Source of the DNA: Candidatus Pantoea bituminis
GTDB taxonomy: Bacteria > Pseudomonadota > Gammaproteobacteria > Enterobacterales > Enterobacteriaceae
DNA: 64,000 bases
Direction: 5' to 3'
Assembly: GCF_018842675.1 (NCBI RefSeq)
Contig: NZ_JAGTWO010000004.1
Location: 1,922,001-1,986,000 of the forward strand
In this document: piece by piece, positions 9,369-18,491 of the stretch
How the letters are laid out: every line of letters begins with the position of its first letter
Numbering within the stretch: the stretch's first letter is position 1
Program-made: the position numbers and the translations under genes
Notes under the pieces: model-generated
Seen by the model: the letters and a program-made list of their open reading frames with translations, nothing else
The model's database searches: none
What the model was told of the DNA's origin: nothing

Positions 9369-10250
9369 ATGAAAATTGCGGCGTTTGATATCGGTGGTAC
9401 TTCGTTGAAAATGGGTGTTGTAACTAATAAGGGTGAGATGCTGTGTCAGGAGAGCGCGGATATCTCGCACAATTCTCGCGATAAAATCCTTAATGAAATA
9501 TTGGGTTGGTTGAAGAAAAACAGTGAGTGTGAAGGTATTGCGATTAGCGTGCCGGGTTACGTTGATGCACAGCGCGGCTTTATATCCATGGGAGGCACGG
9601 TCAGAGAGTTTGATCAGTTCCCGCTTGCCGAATGGTTATCAGAAAAAACCGCATTACCGGTGAGCGTCGAAAACGATGCGCATTGTGCCCTGCTGGCAGA
9701 ATATTGGTTGGGTAAAGCCAGCAAAATGTCAGATTTTTTGATGCTGACAATCGGCACAGGCCTGGGTGGTGCCGCCTTTTGTAATAACGCCTTGATACGC
9801 GGCAAACGCGATCGTGCCGGTGAGTTTGGCTGCCTCCTCACCTCTCGCCCTGCCAGCAGCAATATCATGCATTACAGCATGAGTAAGACCTGCACCATGA
9901 CCGCGCTGCGCGAGTATTACAGCGAGCAGAAAGGTTTATCTACTAAAGACGTTTCTGGCAAAGATGTCTTTGATCACTATGACCAAGGCGACGCCATCGC
10001 CAGCCGCCTGGTGACGACCTTCTACCAGGATCTCTGCTCTGGCATCTTTAATTTGGCCTCCATATTTGACCCCGAAACGATATTCATTGGCGGCGGTATC
10101 GCCGAACGAGAATCCTTTTTAGACGAGGTCAAGTTTCATCTCGAATGGTTCAGTCAGGATATCTCGATTGATACGGCAACCCACGGCAATGATTCAGGCA
10201 TGCTGGGTGCGGTTTATCACTTCCTGCAAAGCCAGAATGTTGATAAATAA
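9369..10250 (+). CDS. ROK-family sugar kinase
   Basis: A 293-residue kinase with the actin-like fold. The phosphate-binding DIGGTSLKMG lies at residues 7-16, the catalytic aspartate is in VENDAHCALLAEYWLG, and IGTGLGGAA is the second phosphate loop. It lacks the CxCGxxGCxE zinc signature of glucokinase or NagC-type ROK proteins and has RAGEFGCLLT there, as in beta-glucoside kinases (BglK-like). There is no N-terminal helix-turn-helix, so it is an enzyme rather than a repressor. I prefer the ATG at 9369, which follows GGGAG, over one eight codons upstream. The substrate is probably a hexose or beta-glucoside; no linked transporter is present. Confidence 0.88.
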   Translation: MKIAAFDIGGTSLKMGVVTNKGEMLCQESADISHNSRDKILNEILGWLKKNSECEGIAISVPGYVDAQRGFISMGGTVREFDQFPLAEWLSEKTALPVSVENDAHCALLAEYWLGKASKMSDFLMLTIGTGLGGAAFCNNALIRGKRDRAGEFGCLLTSRPASSNIMHYSMSKTCTMTALREYYSEQKGLSTKDVSGKDVFDHYDQGDAIASRLVTTFYQDLCSGIFNLASIFDPETIFIGGGIAERESFLDEVKFHLEWFSQDISIDTATHGNDSGMLGAVYHFLQSQNVDK

Positions 10251-10395
10251 TTGCGCGGCTCCGGCATGTCGCCCGCTTATCATTAACATATCTTGCTGTT
10301 TTTGCACCCTATTCATCTTTTAAGGCGCATAAGAAAACAGTCAGTTCTATAGTTGTTGAAGGCCATTTCAGTCGGTAAAGCAAAAAGAGGTTTTC

Positions 10396-11496
10396 ATGAG
10401 TCAACTTTTCTCCAACATCAGCATTGGTCAGTTAGCACTGGATAACAGAATCGTGATTGCGCCCATGTGTCAATATTCTGCTGACGCGGGCAAGGCAACA
10501 GCATGGCATCGCATACACCTCGGTCAACTGGCCTTTTCTGGTGCCGGCTTGCTGATTATCGAAGCAACTGCCGTTGAAGATATTGGCCGCATTACCCCGC
10601 AGGATTTGGGGCTATGGAATGATGAAACGGAATCTGCGCTTCGCACAGTCCTGGAAGATATACGCCAATATTCATCTATACCGATCGGTATTCAGTTGGG
10701 TCACGCAGGTCGCAAGGCGTCATGTGCCGCGCCATGGGAAGGCGGTGAGCAGTTAAGTCTGGATGCGGGTGGATGGCAAACTGTTGCGCCTTCAGCGCTG
10801 GCCTACAGCGAACAGCAAAACCCACCTATCGCCATGGATGAAGCCGCTCTGGAGCGCGTTAAAAAAGCCTTTGTTGAAACCGCGCAGCGTGCCGTTCGCT
10901 TGGGGATTCAACTGATCGAGGTACATGCCGCGCACGGTTACTTATTGCATCAATTCCTTTCTCCATTATCGAATCAGCGCACCGATCAATACGGCGGCTC
11001 TTTAGAGAACAGAATGCGTTTCCCCCTGGAAGTCTTTCGCGCGGTGAGAGATGCCGTGCCAGAAAACATCCCTGTTGGCGTACGCATTTCAGCAACAGAC
11101 TGGGTCGAAGGTGGATGGGATGTGACGCAATCTATCGCTTTCTCTAAACAGCTTGAATCACTGAACAGCGCCTATATCCATGTCTCCAGCGGAGGGTTGT
11201 CGCAGGATCAGAAAATTGAGGTCAAAGCGGGTTATCAGGTTCCGTTTGCCCGCGATATTCGTGAGCAAGTGACGATTCCAGTGATTGCGGTTGGGCTAAT
11301 TACAGAGCCGCAACAGGCAGAAACCTTGCTGCAAGAGGGTGAGGCCGATTTAGTGGCGCTGGCACGCGGCATTCTCTACGACCCACGCTGGCCATGGCAC
11401 GCAGCGGCAGAATTAAAAGGCAAAGTCAGTGTTCCGCCACAATATTTGCGCTCTGAACCGCACGGCGTCAAAGGTATACTGGAGTCAAATGAGTAA
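10396..11496 (+). CDS. NADH:flavin oxidoreductase, old yellow enzyme family (YqjM/XenA type)
   Basis: FMN-dependent ene-reductase of 366 residues that reduces activated C=C bonds, for example in quinones, enones or nitro compounds. The N-terminal APMCQYSA carries the cysteine typical of the YqjM/XenA class that tunes the flavin. QLGHAGRK is an FMN contact, and the substrate-binding histidine pair is in EVHAAHGYLLHQFLSP, followed by NQRTDQYGGSLENR. The phosphate-binding end is DLVALARGILYDPRWPWHAA. AAAGAGG lies before the ATG. It belongs to a run of redox stress genes (aldo/keto reductase, ABM monooxygenase, CurA-like reductase), and a terminator follows at 11.55 kb. Cytoplasmic, detoxification role inferred. 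Confidence 0.94.
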   Translation: MSQLFSNISIGQLALDNRIVIAPMCQYSADAGKATAWHRIHLGQLAFSGAGLLIIEATAVEDIGRITPQDLGLWNDETESALRTVLEDIRQYSSIPIGIQLGHAGRKASCAAPWEGGEQLSLDAGGWQTVAPSALAYSEQQNPPIAMDEAALERVKKAFVETAQRAVRLGIQLIEVHAAHGYLLHQFLSPLSNQRTDQYGGSLENRMRFPLEVFRAVRDAVPENIPVGVRISATDWVEGGWDVTQSIAFSKQLESLNSAYIHVSSGGLSQDQKIEVKAGYQVPFARDIREQVTIPVIAVGLITEPQQAETLLQEGEADLVALARGILYDPRWPWHAAAELKGKVSVPPQYLRSEPHGVKGILESNE

Positions 11497-11551
11497 TTGA
11501 TAATGACTTATCGCAAAACGCGTTAGCGTCTTTATCGATGACGGAATAAAA

Positions 11552-11577
11552 ACGGGGCCATCGCGGCCCCGTTTTTT
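11552..11577. terminator. Bidirectional rho-independent terminator
   Basis: Stem ACGGGGCC pairing with GGCCCCGT around a five-base loop, followed by TTTTTT on the plus strand and preceded by an A-rich stretch. It separates the converging old yellow enzyme and ABM genes and can serve both. Confidence 0.9.
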
Positions 11578-11596
11578 CATCGTACATTGATAACTC

Positions 11597-11896
11597 TTAA
11601 GCGTGTCCGCCTGCGGCCTTATTCAGAATGATCACCTCTGAAGATTCAATATGCGCTGGCAGTTCGGCAAAAAGCTTAACGATATGGGGTGCCTCCAGGT
11701 GCTTTTGCAGCGCCTCACGCGTCTCCCACTCTTCAGTCCAGACAAAACGACGAGCATTGTCATTGTCACGGTTGAGTTGATACGTGATGCAGCCCTCTTC
11801 CACCAGCGTCGTCTCAACCACGCCTTTGAACAGCGCTTCTACAACCTCTTCTTTGCCAGCTTTAGCGGTAAAAATAGCCACCACGGGTACCGTCAT
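11597..11896 (-). CDS. Antibiotic biosynthesis monooxygenase (ABM) domain protein, YgiN-like
   Basis: Small dimeric ferredoxin-like fold protein of 99 residues. TVPVVAIFTAKAGKEEVVEALF is the first strand and helix, EEGCITYQLNRD the second strand region, and FVWTEEWETREALQKHLEAPHI the signature of quinol monooxygenase/YgiN proteins. Such proteins oxidise quinols or related aromatics without a cofactor. I place the start at 11896 because AAGGAG lies 6 bases upstream; a longer frame begins ten codons earlier with no such site. Cytoplasmic. It shares a terminator with the converging ene-reductase gene. Confidence 0.88.
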   Translation of the reverse strand: MTVPVVAIFTAKAGKEEVVEALFKGVVETTLVEEGCITYQLNRDNDNARRFVWTEEWETREALQKHLEAPHIVKLFAELPAHIESSEVIILNKAAGGHA

Positions 11897-12225
11897 CTTT
11901 AACTCCTTGTCAAAAGGCTCACTCAAATGAAGCCCGAGCCTGTCGTTTGCAGGTTAGGGATTGTTGAGAACGCGTTGAGCGTTGTGGCATCACACTCTTG
12001 CGAGGCAACAACGTCACTTCAACCGCCGTTCGCCATGAAGCGTAGCCTCTTCAACAGGTTATGTCTGCAACATCCGTGCGGTAATACCCGTTTAAATGCG
12101 TCACGATAAAAAATTTCTTACCCCACAAACCGCTAATCCCTCTTGGTCAGGCTCTGCTAGACCTACACTCTAACGGAAGAACACCTTCGTTAATGCAGCA
12201 CACTGAAGATGAAAAAGGAGAAACA

Positions 12226-13257
12226 ATGTCGAATCAGCAACCGCAAAATCACGCATGGCTTTTGGCTTCACGTCCTGATGGCGAACCTACCAAAGATAAC
12301 TTCCGTTTTGTTCAACAGCCGATTCCAGAACTGAAAGAGGGCGAAGTGCTGTTGCGCACCGCTTATCTGTCGCTGGATCCTTACATGCGCGGTCGCATGG
12401 ATGACGGAAAGTCTTATGCCGCGCCTGCCGAGTTGAATGAACCTATGGTGGGCGGCACCGTTTCTCAGGTCGCCGCATCAAAACATGCTGATTATCAGGA
12501 AGGCGATTGGGTCTTAGGCCAAAGCGGGTGGCAGGAATATGCCCTCTCCGACGGTTCCGGTTTAGCGAAGTTAGGCAATGACCTGCCCCATCCTTCATGG
12601 GCGCTGGGTATTTTGGGGATGCCTGGCTTCACGGCTTATATGGGTTTGATGGATATTGGGCAACCTAAAAAGGGTGAAACTTTAGTGGTTGCCGCAGCCA
12701 CTGGCCCTGTGGGCGCAACGGTGGGTCAGTTAGGTAAAATGCAGGGATGCCGCGTGGTTGGCGTAGCGGGTGGTGAAGAAAAATGCCGCTATGCGGTAGA
12801 GACACTGGGCTTCGACGCCTGTATTGATCATCACAGCAACGATTTTGCTGAACAACTCGCCGCAGCCTGTTCAGATGGCATTGATATTTATTATGAAAAC
12901 GTCGGCGGAAAAGTGTTCGACGCGGTGTTTCCTCTGCTAAATACCGCTGCACGCGTGCCAGTGTGTGGATTGGTTTCGGGCTATAGCGCAAAAGATTTAC
13001 CGGAAGGCCCCGACAGAACGCCGTTAATTATGGCGGGCATCCTCAAGCGCCGCATCCGTATGCAAGGCTTTATCATTTTCCAGGATTACGGTGATCGTTA
13101 TTCTGAATTCTTATCCGTCATGACGCCGCTGGTTGAGAACAAGAAGATTCATTATCGCGAACACGTTATCGATGGGCTGGAAAACGCGCCACAGGCGTTT
13201 ATCGATATGCTCAACGGAAAAAACTTCGGCAAGACCGTGGTGAAAGTTTCTGAGTAA
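12226..13257 (+). CDS. curA: NADPH-dependent alkenal/curcumin-type reductase (CurA-like MDR)
   Basis: Zinc-free medium-chain dehydrogenase/reductase of 343 residues, in the leukotriene B4 12-hydroxydehydrogenase / CurA (YncB) group. These reduce the alpha,beta double bond of enones with NADPH. Visible signatures are LLRTAYLSLDPYMRGRM near the N-terminus, the nucleotide-binding AATGPVGATVGQLGKMQGC with GVAGGEEKC, and DIYYENVGGKVFD. The start at 12226 follows AAAGGAGAAAC; an in-frame ATG 11 codons earlier lacks a site. The symbol is by similarity of pattern only, since several paralogues of this type exist in enterobacteria. It appears monocistronic, with a hairpin after the stop. Confidence 0.87.
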   Translation: MSNQQPQNHAWLLASRPDGEPTKDNFRFVQQPIPELKEGEVLLRTAYLSLDPYMRGRMDDGKSYAAPAELNEPMVGGTVSQVAASKHADYQEGDWVLGQSGWQEYALSDGSGLAKLGNDLPHPSWALGILGMPGFTAYMGLMDIGQPKKGETLVVAAATGPVGATVGQLGKMQGCRVVGVAGGEEKCRYAVETLGFDACIDHHSNDFAEQLAAACSDGIDIYYENVGGKVFDAVFPLLNTAARVPVCGLVSGYSAKDLPEGPDRTPLIMAGILKRRIRMQGFIIFQDYGDRYSEFLSVMTPLVENKKIHYREHVIDGLENAPQAFIDMLNGKNFGKTVVKVSE

Positions 13258-13290
13258 CCCGTTGGCATCACGCTAAACGCTTCATTTATC

Positions 13291-13316
13291 CCCGTGTCAG
13301 CCCTTTCTGACACGGG
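13291..13316 (+). terminator. Hairpin after the CurA-like gene
   Basis: A 10-base perfect stem CCCGTGTCAG / CTGACACGGG with a six-base loop, 33 bases after the stop codon. It is followed by only TTAA, so it is a likely but weak intrinsic terminator. Confidence 0.55.
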
Positions 13317-13466
13317 TTAACGCAGCAAAATCTCAACGCTTCGGCGCAGCGCATAAAACCCAATGAAATCCCCTATAATCACCGAGACGCAATAGCGGCG
13401 GAGCGTGGTTGCGTTTACTGTGGCATCCACTCTTTCCGCTGCAATTGGTTCATCAGAGGTAACAGC

Positions 13467-14246
13467 ATGGATGTTGACATCATTACCGGGTCAATCACTG
13501 TTTTAATTGCACTCTCTGCCGGCAGTTTTATTAATGTGGTGGTCTATCGATTGCCACTACAGCTTCTTCAGCCGACGTCTCCGGTGACGCTCTGTCGCCC
13601 TCGATCCCATTGTCCAGACTGTAAAACCCCTTTACGCTGGCGCGATAACCTTCCTTTGCTAAGTTGGCTGCTGCTACGCGGTAAATGCTTTCACTGCCAG
13701 GCGCCGATTAGCCTGCGCTATCCGCTTACCGAAGCCCTGACCTTGTTAATCGGTGTCGTGTCCGCCTGGCAACTGCCACAGGATCGCTTTTTAATCATAA
13801 CGCTGGTGCTGTGTTGGACGCTGTTGGCTTTAACGCTGATAGATATCAAACACCAGCTGTTACCCGATGCCTTAACGCTTCCCTTGCTTTGGCTGGGTTT
13901 ATTACTGCACGTTTATGCACTGTTGCCGGGAAGTTTAGGCGATGCGGTTATTGGCGCGGCCGCAGGTTATAGCCTGTTGTGGCTATTGGCCACCAGCTAT
14001 CGCTGCTTGCGGCGTTGTGAGGGATTAGGAATGGGCGATGCCAAACTGCTGGCTGCGCTGGGCGCCTGGCTTGGCTGGCAATCTTTGCCTGAACTGTTGC
14101 TTATTGCTGCCGGAGGTGGGTTAACCTGGATGCTGCTTAATCAATCTCTTTTCAACCAAGCCTTGTCCCGTGCGATTCCCTTTGGTCCGTGGCTTTCCCT
14201 GGCGGGGGCTGACCTGTATTTCAGCAATTGTCTATCGCGGCTGTAA
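13467..14246 (+). CDS. Type IV prepilin peptidase (A24 family), solitary
   Basis: Polytopic inner-membrane aspartyl protease of 259 residues that cleaves and N-methylates type IV prepilins or type II pseudopilins. The N-terminal domain keeps the two CxxC pairs (CPDCKTPL and CFHCQAPI). The catalytic aspartates are in LTLIDIKHQLLPD and in the GxGD signature GLGMGDAKLLAALGAWLG. About seven hydrophobic segments are present. No pilus or secretion gene is next to it, unlike gspO or pilD in their operons, so it may serve a distant type II secretion or pilus locus. It lies beside the Flag-2 scar, which may be coincidence. Confidence 0.92.
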   Translation: MDVDIITGSITVLIALSAGSFINVVVYRLPLQLLQPTSPVTLCRPRSHCPDCKTPLRWRDNLPLLSWLLLRGKCFHCQAPISLRYPLTEALTLLIGVVSAWQLPQDRFLIITLVLCWTLLALTLIDIKHQLLPDALTLPLLWLGLLLHVYALLPGSLGDAVIGAAAGYSLLWLLATSYRCLRRCEGLGMGDAKLLAALGAWLGWQSLPELLLIAAGGGLTWMLLNQSLFNQALSRAIPFGPWLSLAGADLYFSNCLSRL

Positions 14247-14318
14247 AAACGTAATGCGGTATGGAGATTGCGAGCGGTGGAGCATCCATCCCAGCTGGCC
14301 TCTTTGAGTTTGATCGCT

Positions 14319-14347
14319 AAAAAGAACCGGTGGCACTTACCACCGGT
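14319..14347 (-). terminator. Terminator downstream of lafU
   Basis: Perfect stem ACCGGTGG / CCACCGGT with a six-base loop (14326-14347), followed on the minus strand by TCTTTTT. It lies about 65 bases after the lafU stop codon. Confidence 0.8.
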
Positions 14348-14411
14348 CGAGCCAAATCGGCTCAATGGCACTTCGCTTCATGGATGACGACAAAACTGCC
14401 CTTTATTGCCG

Positions 14412-15283
14412 CTACCTGAGATGCTGAGTAATCGGCTTAACCACCTTTTCACCATTAACGCCGTAGAACTGGAAAAGAGAGTCTGTTGCGGCTTCGGTCA
14501 GTACCATGATTTCGATACGACGGTTACGATCGGCCAGCGGATTCTCCGTATCCAGCGGCATGCGTCCCGCCATGGCGTTAACCTGGATAATGCGATTTTG
14601 TTCCAGGCCACCCTGCTCCAGCGTACGACGCGCCGCTAAAGCACGATCGCCCGACAGATTCCAGTTGTTATAAGCCGCCTTGCCACTGTATTGCGCGGCG
14701 TCGGTATGACCGCTGATCATGATCTTGTTATCCAGGCGGTTAAACGCTGGCGCAAGTTCAACCAGCAACTTGCTGAAATAAGGGGTCAATACCGCGCTGC
14801 CTCGGGGAACATCATGCGGTTACTGTCATCCTGAATCAGAATACGCAGCCCTTGCGGCACTTTTTCCAGCACTAAGTTGCCTTGGGTATTAAGGTTCTGC
14901 ATGATTCGCATTATTAGCTGGCGTAACGCTTCCAGCTCGGTATCCGATCGACTTAACACGCTTTCAAGGCTCTCTTTGGGCGCGTTGTTTAAGGCGCTAT
15001 CCAGCACGCTGTCAGCCTCCTCGCGAACGGGTTCAGACTGTGCTGCGAGGCTTTCTCCCACCAGCACTGCCCCTTGTTCCCCGGAATCTTGCAGCGGATT
15101 AAAGGAAGACTCGTTAAAAATAGAGGTGCCGTGCAGCTGTGCAACGATCTCTTTGCGCTCCTCTTCTGTTACCGAACCCATGATCCACAGCACCATAAAC
15201 AGCGCCATCATCGCCAGGGTAAAGTCCGCGAAGGCCACTTTCCACGCACCGCCGTGATGTGCGTTGTGCGCTTTTTGGCCGAT
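14412..15283 (-). pseudogene. lafU: Truncated lateral flagellar stator gene lafU (MotB-like), Flag-2 remnant
   Basis: The gene encoded the MotB-type stator of the Flag-2 lateral flagellum. The retained part begins around HHGGAWKVAFADFTLAMMAL, which holds the proton-path aspartate (in AFADF) and the single membrane helix. A plug/linker region follows, then a C-terminal OmpA-like peptidoglycan-binding domain (SGHTDAAQYSG, LSGDRALAARRTL, NRRIEIMV). The extreme N-terminus is missing: the frame runs into the opposed lfhA remnant at about 15265-15290, with no usable start or promoter. Separately, the frame breaks in a G-run at 14804-14807 (plus strand), where one more base gives FPRGSAVLTPYF; that looks like an assembly error. 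No lafT (MotA-like) partner is present. Confidence 0.88.
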
Positions 15284-17002
15284 CGTTTGATAATCAACTT
15301 TGTGGTGGTCACCAAAGGCGCAGAACGTATCTCAGAGGTCTCTGCGCGCTTTACGCTGGACGCATTGCCCGGTAAACAGATGGCGATTGATGCCGATCTT
15401 AATGCCGGTTTAATTAATCAGGAACAGGCGCGCGACCGCCGCCGCGATGTGGGTAACGAAGCGGACTTCTATGGTTCGATGGACGGCGCCTCTAAATTTG
15501 TTCGTGGTGATGCGGTCGCAGGCATCATGATCTTGCTGATCAACGTGATTGGCGGGATTTTAATTGGCGTATTCAAACACAACTTGCCCGCCGGTCAGGC
15601 TTTTGAACAATATGTTCTGCTCACCATTGGTGATGGCTTAGTGGCACAGATTCCGTCATTGCTGTTGTCAACAGCGGCGGCGATCATCGTGACCCGCGTC
15701 AGCGATGGTAACGACATTGGCGAAGAAGTTAAGTCGCAGATTTTGGCTAAGCCGACCACGCTTTATAGCGCAGCGTTGGTGATGTTTATCCTCGCGATTG
15801 TTCCTGGCATGCCACACACCGTCTTCCTGCTGTTCACCGCCCTGCTGGTGTTTGCCGGATGGCGTCAAAGCCGCAAGGTGGCAAAACCCACCCAGAATCC
15901 TGAAGAGATCGCAGCCCTGACTCAGGCGCTCCAGCAGGAAGAGGACGTTGCGCCGATAAACTGGCAAAGCATTCCAATGGTTGAGCCGATTGGCCTAAAC
16001 CTTGGTTACAAAGTGGTGCCGCTGGTTGATAGCTCACGCGGCAGCCCGCTGAAACAGCGTGTACGCGGCGTGCGCCAGGTGGTCTCTGAAACCAGTGGTG
16101 TGCTGCTGCCTGAAATTGCCATTCGCGAAGATTTTCGCCTTAAACCCGCCCAGTACGCCATTCAGATCAACGGGGTGCGCTCGGCAACCGGCGAAGTGCA
16201 TCCCGACCGCCTGATGGCGATCCCGACCCCGGAACAATATGGCGAAATTGATGGTGTGCTGGATACCGATCCCGCTTACGGCTTAACTGTGACCTGGATT
16301 TTGGCTGAGCAGAAAGCCAAGGCACTCAATCTTGGTTATCAAGTGGTGGATTGTGCCAGCGTTATTGCGACGCACGTCAACAAGATAGCGCGCGAAAATC
16401 TGCCTGAATTGTTCAATTACGATGACATTACTCAACTGCATGATCGTCTGGCTGCGATGGCACCCAAACTGGCTGAAGATCTCAGTCAGGCGTTGAATCA
16501 CAGTCAACTGCTGCGCGTTTATCGTCTGCTGCTGACTGACCAGGTTTCACTGAAAGATATCACCACCATCGCGACCACGTTGCTGGAATCAAGTGCCGTG
16601 ACCAAAGATGCGATTCTATTGGCTTCAGATGTGCGATTCGCGCTGCGCCGCGCCATGGTGGCGGCTATCGCGCCAGACCACAAGCCGCTTTCGGCTTACA
16701 CACTGAACAGCGAACTGGAGAACCTGTTGCTCAACTCACTCAATCAGGCGCAGCAGGCGGGCAAAGTCTCGCTCGACAGCTTCCCGGTGGATCCCAATAT
16801 TTTGACGCAGTTGCAGTCAACCTTGCCGGTGATCACCGAACAACTGAAAGCGCAAAACCTGACGCAGGTCTTACTGGTTACGCCGCAACTGCGTCCGCTG
16901 ATTGCGCGTTATGCTCGCTTGTTCGCCAGCAGCCTGCATGTGCTTTCTTACAATGAAATCCCGGATGACGCTAACCTGAATGTGGTTGGCGTGGTGGAGT
17001 GA
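15284..17002 (+). pseudogene. lfhA: 5'-truncated lateral flagellar export gate gene lfhA (FlhA-like), Flag-2 remnant
   Basis: C-terminal five-sixths of a FlhA-type flagellar export gate protein, about 570 of roughly 690 residues. The sequence begins abruptly at LIINFVVVTKGAERISEV, inside the membrane domain. It continues with the conserved FHIPEP region (ARFTLDALPGKQMAIDADLN, DFYGSMDGASKFVRGDA), the helix GDGLVAQIPSLLLSTAAAII, and the full cytoplasmic domain to VVGVVE. The first helices, start codon and promoter are absent; the frame upstream is only the antisense of lafU. The head-to-head lfhA/lafU junction matches the known deletion remnant in E. coli K-12 (fhiA-mbhA), so the intervening lateral flagellar cluster has been lost. 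Non-functional for export. Confidence 0.9.
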
Positions 17003-17283
17003 TTGACTGGACAGTCCTGACGTCATCCCTGGAATTATGTTGGGGCTGGCGTTTAAGTTTTTCTATTTTAATTAGAGTAAATCAACGACCGGTTAAAGCG
17101 TTTTCCCCTTTTTTTGCTAGCATTACCCAACTTGCAGTCAATTAAAACGGCACCAGCCGATATTTTTGATTAGGTGAAACGTGAAAAGTTTAAGCGAGGC
17201 CGTTAGGTTATACTTACCTCTGAAATTGGATGTTTTTGTTTGTCTTTTTTAACTACCTGAAAGGTCAAAATAAAGGAGCAATA

Positions 17284-17493
17284 ATGGACGATGCTGATTT
17301 AGCTCAAGAACGCGAGGAAGCGTTGATAACAGCCGCACTTTCGGCCAGACAACCACGACTCAAAAGTCCTGACGGAAAATGCATCTGGTGCAAAGATGAA
17401 CCTGTCGTATCAGATACCGCATTTTGTTCGGCCGAATGTGGTGAAGATTATTCCAGGCATACGCGTGAGATGAAACAACGCATTAACGAGTAA
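17284..17493 (+). CDS. Small C4-type zinc-finger protein (DksA/TraR-like or phage-type)
   Basis: A 69-residue acidic protein starting at the ATG at 17284 behind AAAGGAG. The first half is helical (DADLAQEREEALITAALSAR). The second half holds a compact cysteine set, CIWC and FCSAEC, fit to bind one zinc, and ends in a charged helix. The layout is like small DksA/TraR or phage zinc-finger proteins, but the DksA signature DxA motif is not evident. It stands alone with its own terminator. Function unknown; a link to phage or plasmid genes is possible. Confidence 0.72.
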   Translation: MDDADLAQEREEALITAALSARQPRLKSPDGKCIWCKDEPVVSDTAFCSAECGEDYSRHTREMKQRINE

Positions 17494-17502
17494 TTCAGTG
17501 AT

Positions 17503-17540
17503 GACGCCATCCCAGATTTATTTAGGATGGCGTTTTCTCT
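17503..17540 (+). terminator. Rho-independent terminator of the zinc-finger gene
   Basis: Stem GACGCCATCC / GGATGGCGTT around a 12-base loop, followed by TTCTCTC. It begins 10 bases after the stop codon. Confidence 0.8.
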
Positions 17541-17623
17541 CTCTGCTTCATGAGGAAGAGACGAAGCATTGTGTGGCATCAAACCGGAAATTAAAAACAG
17601 CGGCACTGACCAACAACACCCAC

Positions 17624-18087
17624 TTATTTATGTCTTAATCTGTAGATATCAGCAAAATAGAGATAGCCTTTCTTTTGGTATTGTCGGTCAAGAGTGGCTT
17701 TTTCCTCCTGTGTGAGCAGGTCTCCGCTCAATAGTTCTTGTATAAACGCTTCCCGAACGTGAACTTCCATATACCAGTCGCCGGTGTAACAGTTTTTCCA
17801 CGCCCCTTTATCGATATCTTTGGCTTTATAAGAGGGATTGATATGGAAAAAGAAGAAAAAGTTAAGCACGAAAAAGATCAGGCAGCAGACAATGACTTCG
17901 GCTTTGCCAAAGGTATCGACATACAGAAGCACGCCCAACGTGATGAGAAAAGAATCCACATCAGAGCATAAAGCCCTGAATATTCCTTGATAAAGGAGAT
18001 ATCAAAATAGGGTTTGTCGTCTCTTTTTTCTGTTGTGTTAATGTGGTCAAGTTCGCGTTGTAATCTCTGCTCTAAGGGCTCAATCAT
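17624..18087 (-). CDS. Hypothetical inner-membrane protein (one apparent frameshift)
   Basis: I do not recognise this family. Joined across one missing base near 17940-17960, it gives about 154 residues. The N-terminus is charged (EPLEQRLQRELDHINTTEKR), then come two adjacent hydrophobic helices (VDSFLITLGVLLYVD; VIVCCLIFFVLNFFFFF), then a soluble tail containing YTGDWYMEVHVREAFIQELL and YLYFADIYRLRHK. The layout is that of a two-helix membrane protein with both ends in the cytoplasm. The gene is more AT-rich than its surroundings, which hints at acquisition. No partner gene is nearby; an immunity-type role is conceivable but unsupported. Confidence 0.6.
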
Positions 18088-18491
18088 TTACTGTTATCCT
18101 GCGCGCAACGGTAATTAAAATAATTTCATGCTGTATTTTACACCTAATCCCCCCGTCTTCCAGTTTCGGAAATCCTCACTTTAAATTATAAATCAATAGG
18201 TTAAACCAAATAATAATCAGCCAAAGATGCCCCATTTACGCAGTTCTCCGCCTGGCCGCTGGAAAAGCAGTTGAAGCAGCAGACCTTGAGGCGCTAGCGG
18301 TTATTTATCAGTGCGGTTTAACGGGAGCGACGATGGTTTCGCCTTTTGCTGTGTGGCGATAACGCTGCCACCTCCATCACACTACAGGTTTAAAAACTTC
18401 ATCTTTAAGCGCAATCGCTGAATAGTAAGAAACTGCCCTGTTTCGACCTAAGGGTAACTATTCCACTTCTTTTATTTTGAGGAGATAGCGT
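18088..18491. other. Intergenic DNA, possibly holding a coding remnant
   Basis: No gene with a start and ribosome site is visible. One plus-strand frame ending at the TAA at 18360-18362 reads LRLAAGKAVEAADLEALAVI and is protein-like, but it has no start codon and follows a stop at about 18190. It may be the tail of a lost gene or chance. The last 30 bases before 18492 hold GAGGAG, the ribosome site of the GFA gene. Confidence 0.35.

Noticed and set aside
15074..15283. 5' extension of the lfhA frame
   Set aside because: These codons are the antisense of the lafU N-terminal region, and the translation is unlike the first helices of FlhA; the frame is open by chance.
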